This document shows, piece by piece, positions 12,701 through 21,532 of a stretch of DNA of 64,000 bases (position 1 is the first letter of the stretch; the number at the start of each line of letters is the position of its first letter). The DNA lies in assembly GCA_018466975.1 (NCBI GenBank), contig CM031561.1, forward strand, positions 1,798,001-1,862,000. The letters run 5' to 3'. The notes below the pieces were generated by a model that had not been told where the DNA came from, searched no databases, and worked only from the letters and a program-made list of their open reading frames with translations. The position numbers and the translations under genes are program-made. Source of the stretch: Sparassis latifolia. Its lineage: Eukaryota; Basidiomycota; Agaricomycetes; Polyporales; Sparassidaceae.

Positions 12701-13397
12701 GGCCCTGTGCAAGCTCAAGAAGTTGTTCGGTAAGAAGTGTGGGAAGGACGAGCGCGTGAAGGAGATGCACCTTGATGCCGATGCAAACGTTGCATCCGAG
12801 GCCGTGCTACACAAGCCCGGAAAGAAGTGGCGGCATAGAGTCCACGCTGTCCTCTGCAAGGTCAAGAAGCTCTTGGGCAAGAAGTGTCACCACCACGACC
12901 CACACAAGCCTGACGAGCCCAACAGCGAGGCTCAAGACCGCGTCGTCGCGTTCGAGCCGGAAACCAGCAAGTTGATTAAGCCGCGTATTGGGCGCTATCC
13001 GGCGTGGCTCAAGGAGCAGCGCGCGCGAGAACGCGCGGGCACCTGCCATATGAAGAGCGGATCCCTGCACAAAAAGGTCAAGAAAGCGGTGCACCGCGTG
13101 CACAAGGCGAACAAGAAGTTGGTCGCGTTTGAGAAGGGCCTTATCCACGAGGACGGGATCAAGGATCGCGAGTGGTACCGCCATTTGGGTGTTGCCCCTG
13201 GCAAATGGCTTGGTGAGTTTACTCTCTCAACGGTAGATGAGTTGGGAAGCTGAATCGAGAATACAGGTTATGGTGCAACTACGCTACCTGCGCTCACAGA
13301 GTCGATTACGATCGAGAAGAATGCAACTTTGGCCCAGTACGAGGCAGCCAGGTTGAAGAATTTGATTGATAAGCTTGCAGATGAGTTAAAGCCGTGA
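9794..13397 (+). CDS. Membrane M28 zinc metallopeptidase, glutamate carboxypeptidase II (PSMA)-like
   Basis: Type II membrane protein: basic N tail, then one helix ([17 protein letters not shown]). A PA domain ([20 protein letters not shown]) is followed by the M28 catalytic domain and a transferrin-receptor-type dimerisation domain. Expected zinc ligands are present: His in GNHRDAW, bridging Asp in [12 protein letters not shown], the EE pair in SWDAEEYGLIGS, Asp in VAYLNLDSS, His in YHYHSVYDS. The GNHRDAW segment is assembled across a five-base exon (11466-11470). The dimerisation domain carries an unusual Lys/Cys/His-rich insert. The C terminus ([20 protein letters not shown]) is typical of the family. 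More than ten introns. It likely trims peptides or gamma-glutamyl substrates outside the cytosol or in the vacuole. Start at 9794 chosen because it precedes the membrane anchor. Confidence 0.9.
11466..11470 (+). other. Five-base micro-exon (CATGG) in the M28 peptidase gene
   Basis: Upstream exon ends ..CACCGAGATG at 11414, donor GTGCGT. An intron of 51 bases ends in AATAG at 11465. CATGG occupies 11466-11470. A second intron of 55 bases starts GTACGT and ends CGCAG at 11525, and the next exon begins GTCATGGGCGCATCG. Only inclusion of these five bases gives the conserved [15 protein letters not shown] reading. Skipping them shifts the frame just after the first zinc ligand. Confidence 0.7.
12640..13100 (+). 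repeat. Repeated Lys/Cys-rich segment inside the M28 coding sequence
   Basis: Coding repeat in the dimerisation domain: [16 protein letters not shown], then [18 protein letters not shown] about 45 residues later, then a weaker [14 protein letters not shown]. The first two share the pattern A-x-L-C-K-x-K-K-L-x-G-K-K-C. Confidence 0.7.
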
Positions 13398-14269
13398 GAT
13401 TCAAAATATTGTACGATCGTTCTTGTACTAGGATGTAACCTGAACTAGATTAACCTGTATCACTCCCGAAATGTTCAAAAGTAAGTGTCGGAAGCTCGAG
13501 GAAGACATAGGTATGCAGAAAGCGATATGTCCGGATAATTACCCCTGACCGCAGTAACTTGTTTCTACCTGTCGCGTTGCTTGTAATTATAGGTCAGTCA
13601 ATCCCTACCTTCTTGGTCCACACATTACTGAACTAATTTGCGTCTTTAACAGCATCACAACGAAGTTCCTTCTTCGAACAAGTCATAGATGAGCATCACT
13701 CGGCCTTTCACAGCCTGAGGGAGCTTGATGAATGTGTAATGTCCGAGATGGGGCCTACAGCTGAGATCCCCCGAACATCCAATGCAACATATATAAAAAC
13801 TACTTGCTCCCATTACTACTACCATCACGTTGAATTCGGATGGTTTAAGTGAACCTGCGGCCAATGGACAAAACCGAAGCACGCATCATAGTAGAGGACA
13901 ATCCGGTGTTATAGTGGGATGTTATGCACTGCCCACGAGAAGGCATCTTTCAGGGATGTACGAACATGACTTTCCTTGGATTTTCCTCGTCTACTGCGAT
14001 GCGCTGAACCAGATTGGTTGTGCGCAGTAGCTGGCCTTCAAGAACATCAAATCAAGAAGTCATCTTTCGTATCACCGACGCAATAGACTTTCAGTGGGGG
14101 TGAGTTTCTATCGTCCAATTGTGGTTTCTTGTCGTGTCTGAGCTGCAGGTTTAACGTCAGGTATGTAGCGTTTCCTCACTGTAACCATAGCGCCTCTTGC
14201 CGAACATATATAATGCCCTGATCTGCGACGAATACTTTATGAATTCTATCGTCATTCTCCAGAGCTCTG
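13398..14269. other. Intergenic region, no confident gene
   Basis: AT-richer than the flanking genes. One frame at 13830-14030 (ending ..FPWIFLVYCDALNQIGCAQ) looks mildly protein-like but has no partner exon I can join with confidence. It may be the front of the remnant that follows. Confidence 0.35.
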
Positions 14270-15110
14270 GAAGTGGGAAATGTCGAATGGTCCGTGAGCA
14301 CTCGAGCTATCAAACTTGGTCTTCACGCTAACTTACGCCCTGTGATCGAAAGTAATCGTAAGTATCGGATCTGCGGTCTCCCAGCTTTATTTGATGGCTA
14401 TCACATAGACTACGCATTTTCCCCTCCCGATGTATCCGTCGTTAATTTCTTCCAGCGTGAACCCTCCTATGATGCCTCTTTCGGCAGGATGTACTATTTA
14501 CTCTTCCTAACTGAAGTATTTACGATGGCCAAGATTGAACTGCAGCGACTACCGCAAGCATCTACTTACGCCGCGTTAGCGGAGAGTTGGCATGATCGTA
14601 TGGCTATCTGCTTTAACCAATGCAACTTACCGCTTTGCTAGTCATCCATACCAGAACAAAGCTATGGCTGCAAAAGCAGAGTTGTACGAATTTTATCAGA
14701 GGTTTGGCCATCACCTCGATCGTGACACCTTTGATTTTGCTTCACCCAATAGCATCGTGTCCCACAGGTCATCCGTGGAGATGGCCGTTGTTCGCATGGA
14801 TTATGCGGGTCTCATGAAGGCCGTCAGATTTGCCCAGGGGATGGACATGGACAAAGACTCCCACAAAACCCTTCTGGTGTAGCCCGACCCTGACACCAGA
14901 GCGGAATACTCCACTAAGGCCATTATGGAAATGCTGTATGAGATATCTCTTCGAGATCACACTGACCACATCCGAGAATTTATCGCATTAATCGCCGAAT
15001 ACTCATCCGCAAGGACAACCACAGCCGCTGCACCATACCCCTGTATCCCCGTGCCCATCCATGGACTCCACCGGCTCTTCTCGATGAATGGTCAGACTTG
15101 GACTTGAAGC
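14270..15110 (+). pseudogene. Probable degenerate protein-coding remnant, family not recognised
   Basis: Protein-like sequence in two frames. The first (14273-14641) contains ICGLPALFDGYHIDYAFSPP and FGRMYYLLFLTEVFTMAKIE. The second (14592 onward) contains AELYEFYQRFGHHLDRDTF and MAVVRMDYAGLMKAVRFAQG, hits a TAG at 14880-14882, then continues in the same frame with AIMEMLYEISLRDHTDHIRE. The frame change plus an in-frame stop that could come from CAG suggests a decayed gene. An intron could remove the frame change, and no donor/acceptor pair removes the TAG convincingly. No family is assigned. Confidence 0.4.
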
Positions 15111-15462
15111 TTGAAGCTTGACCATTACTATCGACATAGAGGGCAGAAGAATGACCCTTTGAATTATGAACTGATTGAAATGGATTTGCCTTGGATTGTG
15201 TGCCAATATGTCATTGTATACGTATCTGTACCGATATTCATGCGATTCTCGCGAAGACGATTGCAACATGCGAAGGTTACTCTGAACACTGAGCATGCAA
15301 CAGAGGGTGAATGAGGACGTCGTCAAGCCTGCCCGGGCGCGAAATAACTATATTAGCAGACCAAGAATACGAGTAATGCGTGCGTCCATCACAACACAAA
15401 TGCAAATGTAGATGCTGAACCAACCAATATGCAGAGTTCAAAGCTACAGCGCCTATGCAGCC

Positions 15463-17282
15463 TCATGAAAACGTCTTCTTCTTGAACAACGCGAGCGTAT
15501 GTTGTCCGCCGCACGATACCGCAAGAGCCGCCCATGAGCCGCCCTCCTTGCGCACGACGACCCTTGGGGTGCGTACCTCCACGTCCTCGCCCAAACCAAG
15601 CTCACCCTGCACGCCCGTCCCCCAAGTGTAAAGCGCGCCACCGCGCGTGACGGCAGCATTGTTGTGGATGCCTACAGAGATTTGCACTACGGGGTCCTCT
15701 AGATCCGGGAACGTCACCAGCACGGGCTCCGCAAGCATATCGGGATGGACGCGGTCCTGGAACGCCTTGTCGTCATCGGCGAGGCCGAGCTGCCCAGCGT
15801 CAGAGCGCCCGCACGAATACACCTTGCCATCCGACGTGAGGAAGAGCGTGTGGTGCTCCCCGCCCACGATCTGTGTGACCACGATGTCGCTGCCCAGTTC
15901 CGCCTTGCTAAGTCCCAAAACCTTCTTGGGGAGCTGCACATCCCCGTCTGCCTCGGCGCTCCTGAAGCCTGTACCTGTCTGGCCCCTGTTATTTAGGCCC
16001 CACGCCCACACGTCGCCGTGCTCATCGACTGCGAACGACGTGTAGCTGCCTGCCCCAATGACGACGGCCTTATGAGATCGCGCGCCCAGCACAATCTTCT
16101 CGGGTACCGTCCCGTGGATCTTGCGCCGCTCAAGTACCTTTCGCCCGAGTTGGCCCTGCTCACCTGCACCCCATGTGAACAAATTTCCATGCGTGGTCAA
16201 CACCAGCAAGTGGTTGTTGCCTGCGACAACGGCAGCAAATTTCTCGACATCCCCCGGCTTCGACTTGAGCGGCAGTTCTGATATAGCCGCTGGTAGGAAC
16301 TGGTGCCTATGCCCGCTTGAGAAGCCAAGGATGCCCTCAACTCCCTGATACATGCATTAATTACCGTGCCCAGTCAACACCACGGCCAAATTATATGCTC
16401 ACTCGGAATGAGCCCCATACCCGTAGGTCACCTTCTGAGCTGATGGCAGCAGAGATAGTGTCGCCAGCCGCTACTCGCACGGCACGGAACTTCTCTTCCA
16501 CCAGCGATTGCAGAGGATGTGGCTCTGCAGTCAGCACGTCAACGTCAAGGAACTCTCCTTCCTTCTCCGGATTCGGAACTTCTGCCGTAATTCGGCCCAA
16601 TGCAGCGTCATCATTCACACCGCACGACCACACCTGAAAACAGCATGAGAACCATGAAGCGCGACAGACGGCAAACAACACTTACAGTTCCCTTCTCATC
16701 AACAAATAAGGAATGCAGACCGCCTGCCGCGATCGCCTCCAGGCCCGCTTCTGGGCTACCGAACACGCCTTCATGTATCCTCTCCTCGACCAACGCATTC
16801 TTCTTCGGCTTCTCAAAGTCCCCAAGGAAGTCAGAGCCCATGCCAAACTGGCCGAAGTTGCCAGCGCCCCAGGCCCATAGCAGTGGTGCGGGGCGGAGGT
16901 GCTCGGGCGGATTAGGGAGGGGATTAAAATACGGCTTCGCCTGCGGCACTACCTTCTTCGCTGGCGGGACGGACGTCTTCCGTGTCCTTGACCGCGAGCG
17001 TAGAGGAGGAACCTCCGCCTTGCCATTCACATGTGGCACGCCGTTCTCCACCGCCTTGGGTGCTGTACGGGCCCGCTTAGTGGGCGGGGGCGCATTCTCG
17101 GGCGATGCAGGGCGCTTCGTGGCGGCCTTTCGTCCGGAAGTCTTGGTAGCAGGCTTGGGAGCCGCCTTCGCTGTAGCCTTTGGGAGAGGCTTCGAGGAAG
17201 CCCTTGTAGCAGGCTTTGTAGTGGATTTCTCTGCTGGCTTTGGCTTTATAGAGGATGATCGGGTAGATCTCCGAAGCGACAT
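15463..17282 (-). CDS. RCC1: Regulator of chromosome condensation RCC1, Ran guanine-nucleotide exchange factor
   Basis: Three exons on the minus strand. The N terminus (residues 1 to about 115) is a Lys/Ala/Pro-rich basic tail with likely nuclear-localisation and nucleosome-binding roles (RRSTRSSSIKPKPAEKSTT; RSRSRTRKTS). It is followed by a seven-bladed RCC1 propeller: LLWAWGAGNFGQFGMG, VWSCGVNDDAALGR, LRVWGSFR, LFTWGAGEQGQLGRK, VWAWGLNNRGQTGTG, VYSCGRSDAGQLGLA and LYTWGTGVQGELGLG. LRVWGSFR is the position of the beta-wedge that touches Ran in the animal protein. The last blade closes with CGGQHTLALFKKKTFS and a stop. It loads Ran with GTP on chromatin and drives nuclear transport and spindle assembly. 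The upstream region holds two MluI-type boxes. Confidence 0.93.
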
Positions 17283-17483
17283 CCTGGATTGTAGCCCTGC
17301 CGCGTGGAATATGGTAGTGTTCTCCTCACGAGGAATAATGGAGGAATTGTAGTCCCTGGGAGACTCGACAAGAGGTGGTGGTGGCTAGGAAGAGAGAACG
17401 CTGACAGAGTGCGTGTGGAGAGCGATTTTCTAAGCCGGGTCTTCAACAGAGCCACGTGCCAACTGCATAGTAGCGCCGGTGTG

Positions 17484-17489
17484 ACGCGT
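17484..17489. promoter_or_regulatory. MluI cell-cycle box (ACGCGT) upstream of RCC1
   Basis: ACGCGT, the core bound by MBF (Mbp1/Res-type) factors at G1/S in yeasts. It is 202 bases upstream of the RCC1 start codon. A second copy lies at 17519-17524. Regulatory role inferred. Confidence 0.35.
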
Positions 17490-17518
17490 TACACGTGATA
17501 TACCTCAGAACGTGACAG

Positions 17519-17524
17519 ACGCGT
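17519..17524. promoter_or_regulatory. Second MluI box and adjoining GCGTC repeats
   Basis: ACGCGT again, directly followed to about 17552 by repeated GTCGCG/GCGTCGCG units. Together with the box at 17484 it makes a compact CpG-rich element upstream of RCC1. It also lies beyond the 3' end of the dioxygenase gene, which is on the same strand. Confidence 0.35.
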
Positions 17525-17731
17525 CGCGAGAGTCGAGTCGCGTCGCGTCGCGTGTGTCAAGACGAATATTCCTTCAGTCTCCACCACGCAATCCCACTAG
17601 TAGTTGACTATAAAACATTGTGCCGGACAAGAACGACACCCATTCATACCTCACAAGCCCGTGCGCACAGTAATGCATCACCAAAACCTAATGCCCGACG
17701 TCCTCAAAGAAAGGTACAACAACAATCGTCT

Positions 17732-19168
17732 TCACATATACGTCGCAGACAGCCTTCCAACAATATACTGTTCTGTCGTCACAGGCGCGTACTTCTTCTC
17801 TCGTCCCTGTCCGTAGCAATTCGGCAAGCACGAAATCTCCGCACCACCGTTCGGGTTGCAAAAGAACGCAATCGACTGCCGAGCGGGTGTGATGCTCTCG
17901 GTGTCACTGATCTTCTTAGCAGGTGGTGCGACAACTCGGTGAAGGGTCGAGCGTAGAACGTCATTGCTCCAGCGAGACAGGAGGTCACCTGCATTCACGA
18001 CGATCGTCCCGGGCTACAGGCGCAATCATGTCAGAAGCAGCAACGGTGAGTACGCCTCCAACGCACCATAGGGGTAGCCGGCTGATACTGCTTAGTGTGT
18101 GGGTTCTGGACTTCCAGGCCACCGACCTGACGGCGGACGAAGAATGAGTATCATACATGAAATAACAGGAAGGGTGCTTGTGACCCACAGAATCTTGGAA
18201 CAGTAGGGTCAAAGTACCATAGTCTGAGAGACGCATCAGTGGCATATAGATCGCTCAGGTGGAGAAAGCTACCTGAGTGTGCTCCTGCACGCGCCTGACC
18301 CTCCTTCTGCAGGAGGTGCGTCCTAATAGGAGGATATGAAAGCAGCCGCAAGTTGTGGTACTGCTCATGTATCTTATCGTCGAAGAATGTCTCATCAAGA
18401 TCAAGCCCAATCGCGATAGCGCGCATGACCAGGACGTGCAATTCATGGCATGTTTGGAAGAATTGCAGCATCGTCTCCTTGAACCTGGGTGCATCGCTCT
18501 CCTGGGGCCACTGGTTCTTCCACGTCTTGTCCCAGTCACGCCCTATTTCCATGGATTCCTTGAAATCTGGCGCCTTCTCCCGCAGTCGGGCGATCTCAGA
18601 CGTGTCGGTGGACTGGGTGACGCGCTCCCTGCCGATCTGGACGTAGCCTCGGTTCGAGCGCGGGTCTTCCCATGCCAATTTCGACTGAGATAGGAGGTCA
18701 ACAGACATCTAATAGAGTGTCCGGTATTCTACATACCTTCAATTCCATGGGAAGACTGAAGAACTCTGCGCTCTGGTTTTCCTAGTATGTTAATGTGTCC
18801 ACAACAGTATGAGCGTCGCTCTTGCCTTCTTGAACGTATGTTTCACGACATCGTCTGAGATACCGTGCTTATCGAGGTATATAAACCCCACTTCCTTGAA
18901 CCCTTTAACGACCTCGTCGGCGGTTTGCCGCTTCTCCGATAGCGATGTTGCCGCACGAAACTTGCTGAAGTCAATGAGAGGAATCTGGAAGGATAATTCT
19001 GGCTTTGTATTCTACGTACTCGATTTTTAGCACTCCGTTCTCAACATACGGCGCAGAACACACCTCAGCCAATGTCGCAAGACCTCGCGGGGCAGAGCGG
19101 GACGCGGCAAAGTGGGGTTTTCTCCTGGTTAATGCGGCCGGCTTCAAGACACGAATCATGGCGGACAT
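17732..19168 (-). CDS. 2-oxoglutarate/Fe(II) dioxygenase, isopenicillin-N-synthase-like family
   Basis: N-terminal DIOX_N block (IPLIDFSKFRAATSLSEKRQ, FKEVGFIYLDKHGI) and C-terminal 2OG-FeII_Oxy block. The iron-binding HxD is in AGAHSDYGTLTLLFQD (joined across an intron), the distal His in VLRSTLHRVVAP, and the 2OG-binding RxS in RQSIAFFCNPN. The C terminus ends IVGRLSATYM at 17732. Relatives hydroxylate or oxidise small molecules; substrate unknown. The 5' end is uncertain. The ORF from the 19168 ATG (MSAMIRVLKPAALTRRKPHF) reads to about 18980, then is one base out of frame with IPLIDFSKF. A partial copy at 20960-21206 reads straight through the same point. Either a very short intron, a different start or a one-base insertion explains this. 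Confidence 0.82.
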
Positions 19169-19534
19169 CTGTCTACAACCTCAAAACGACAGACAAAGAA
19201 CAATCGTTATCGAACGACAAGCTGCTACGAGGCGGCCCGTGTGCACCACGGCGAGACCTGGGTTATCAACCCAGCGCTCCGGCGCCACAGTACAAACCCA
19301 GCGGCAATATCCGATCGTATCTCATCAAGATCGTCTACTGGCTGTGCTGTCACGGTGGTGGCGGCTTCAGTCTCCTCCCTCTCGTCGAGCCGTCCGTCAA
19401 ATACGTCGCCAGAGGTAACTTAATTTATACCACTTGAGTTTTTCTGGAAGTTGTCATCATGCACTGACTGTTCGCCTCCCCAGATTCTCCCATCGTCGTT
19501 CAAATCACTCGCAGGAACGAGTCTACCAGCCAAG
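19169..19534. promoter_or_regulatory. Divergent promoter between dioxygenase (-) and coiled-coil gene A (+)
   Basis: 366 bases between the two proposed starts. The same region, at lower identity, lies between the truncated dioxygenase copy and gene B (about 21207-21532). Several pieces are well kept between copies (for example AACAATCGTTATCGAAC and GGCAATATCCGATCGTATCTCA), so these are candidates for conserved control elements or leader sequence. Confidence 0.45.
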
Positions 19535-20747
19535 ATGGTTCGTACGACGTACTCGTCCACAGCGAGTCCGCCTCCAGAGTACAGCTCTACGTACGACCCT
19601 CCTAACTTCTACTCCCAGCCGGTTGCGTGAGTACCGTCTTCGAAAGTGCACGAGAGAGTCGAGGCTTATCAGGTCATCGATAGTGACGAGCGCACTCCGC
19701 TCAATCCAGGGAACACGAGGAGAGCGGCAGGTCCCCGGAATAATCGGATGTACTGGCAAACCATTAACACAACAGAGCTAATTGTGATCCCAACAGAGCC
19801 AACTGCGACCAGGACATTAGGCCGTTCGCTGCTCTACACGGTCCTCCTGCTCATAGTAGCGGCGTTCATCGTCGAGAACACATGGATCGCTACGAACTGT
19901 GCGGAGCATCGGCAGGAGCTCGAGCGGTGGGAGCGCGAGCGCAAAGACCTCGAGCGCCAGAGAGAGGAGGAAAGACAGCAATGGGAGAGGGAGAAGAGAG
20001 AGGATGAGAGGCGGCGTCGGGAGGAAGAGCGAAGGCGGTTGGGGCTTTACTGGGATGAACCTCAAGCAAAGAATTGCGTGTCGTACGGGACCAGGGAGCA
20101 CACCGCCCGCCTCCGGAATATCCCCTCTGGCTATAATTGGGTACAGGCCTGCGAGGAAATGTCCATCGAGATTCACAACCGTACTATTGACACGCCAAGC
20201 AGATGCGAAGATGCGGTTAGTTTTCTTTTTTTACTGATCACGAAATTTGATGCTCATTTGTGGTGCATACAGGGTGCTTCGGGAATATTTGGGCATTGGC
20301 AGGTTGGCTTCGAAGAGCCCGCTTGTGTGCCTTACTGGGGCGACTTGTATGATAAGGTATGTTTTCGAGTTCAATTTGGAGTTGTTGAGAGAACATGAAT
20401 TAAACCATTCGTCCAGGGCTGCGTTGGGTATGGTACGCGCCTACATGTACGTCCTATCAACTTTCTGTGCATTCTCGACGATCGCTGATAAAGATTGTTG
20501 CGACTTCCACAGCGCTTTGAAGCCCGTCTTTGGAACTTGCAAAAGGATGACGACTGGACGAACATGTGCGGCACGACACCCGCCGTGATCCACGGTGTGC
20601 ATCATGCGAAGCCCACGTATTGCGAGTACAGGGTGGGTGCACTTGCGATGTAAATATATTATGCGTCTTCTCACCTTCAGTCTGCTGCAGGGCGCCTTCT
20701 ACGGTATGGTCGGTATGTGGGACCAATCGGACAATAGATGTAGGTGA
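19535..20747 (+). CDS. Single-pass membrane coiled-coil protein with tandem Cys modules, paralogue A
   Basis: Exon 1 (19535-19626, MVRTTYSSTASPPPEYSSTY) splices in phase 2 to TGACGAGCGC at 19684. Later exons end at 20747. Order: short Pro/Ser/Tyr-rich cytosolic tail with ERTPLNPGN, one hydrophobic helix (LLYTVLLLIVAAFIVENTW), a charged coiled coil (ELERWERERKDLERQREEE), then two related Cys-rich modules. Module 1 runs from KNCVSYGTREHTARLRNIP to EEPAC; module 2 from GCVGYGTRLHRFEARLWNLQ to SDNRC. Each has about four Cys. An in-frame stretch at about 19731-19798 absent from gene B could be an intron with a weak donor. I recognise this architecture as basidiomycete-specific and uncharacterised. 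Function unknown; a lumenal or surface binding role is inferred. Confidence 0.75.
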
Positions 20748-20959
20748 AGGGTGAAAACGTGAGCACAGAATGGCCATTGTTCGTTGTGATTGACTCCTTT
20801 TTATTTATTTTAAACCTGTTGTACACCCATTGATCAGGCAGTTGTAGAGTTTCTGTTGTCCTGCTGTGCGCGTTTTGTCATGCTACTTGCTTTGTGTTGA
20901 TGACACTTGATGTACCACTAGTTGAAAGAATTCTTTACTCGTCGTGTTGTTATTGTTTA

Positions 20960-21206
20960 ACGACCTGTCGGCGGTTTGCCGCTTCTCCGATAGCGATGTT
21001 GCCGCACGAAACTTGCCGAAGTCAATAAGAGGAATGCGGAAGGATAATTCGGCGTGCTCAATTTTTAGCACTCCGCCCTCAATATACGGCGCAGAACACA
21101 TCTCAGCCAATGTCGCAAGACCTCGCGGGATAAGTATGTACGCGGCAAAGTGGGGTTTTCTCCTGGTTAATGTCGCCAGCTTCAAGACACGAATCATGGC
21201 GGGCAT
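20960..21206 (-). pseudogene. Truncated 5' copy of the 2OG dioxygenase gene
   Basis: Reads MPAMIRVLKLATLTRRKPHF, LATLAEMCSAPYIEGGVLK and FRIPLIDFGKFRAATSLSEK, clearly the N terminus of the neighbouring dioxygenase. It stops at the duplication junction after SEKRQTAD, where unit A's 3' flank begins. No catalytic residues remain. Unlike the full gene, this copy is in one frame through the KIE..IPLIDF stretch. Confidence 0.8.
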
Positions 21207-21532
21207 CTGTCTACAACTTCAAAACAACAGACCAAGAACAATCGTTATCGAACCACAAGCTGGCTGCTCAGGCTACGGGCTAGGCGCGTGCACCATGGCG
21301 AGACCTGGGTTATCAGCCCAGCGCTACGGGGCCGCAGCATAAACCCAGCGGCAATATCCGATCGTATCTCACCAAGATCATACTCACGGTACTGAGTGCC
21401 GTCCGTCAAATTTTATTTTATACCACTCAAGCTTTCCTGGAAGTTGTGTAGCACCGACTGTTCGCTTTTCCAGATTCTCCCGTCGTCGTTCAGATCGTTC
21501 ACAAGAACGAAGTTAGGAGTCTACCGGCCAAG

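Larger units (their letters stand above)
18905..20956. repeat. Tandem duplication, unit A (dioxygenase 5' end + coiled-coil gene A)
   Basis: Begins TTAACGACCT inside the dioxygenase second exon region and ends at the junction with unit B. Unit B repeats the same order: dioxygenase 5' part (-), shared promoter, coiled-coil gene (+), 3' flank ending GAATTCTTTACTCG..TTGTTATTGTT. The junction is clean, showing head-to-tail duplication. Confidence 0.85.

Noticed and set aside
16600..17352. 250-codon plus-strand frame opposite RCC1 exon 1
   Set aside because: Antisense shadow of a GC-rich, repeat-like coding exon; no homology features and no splice partners.
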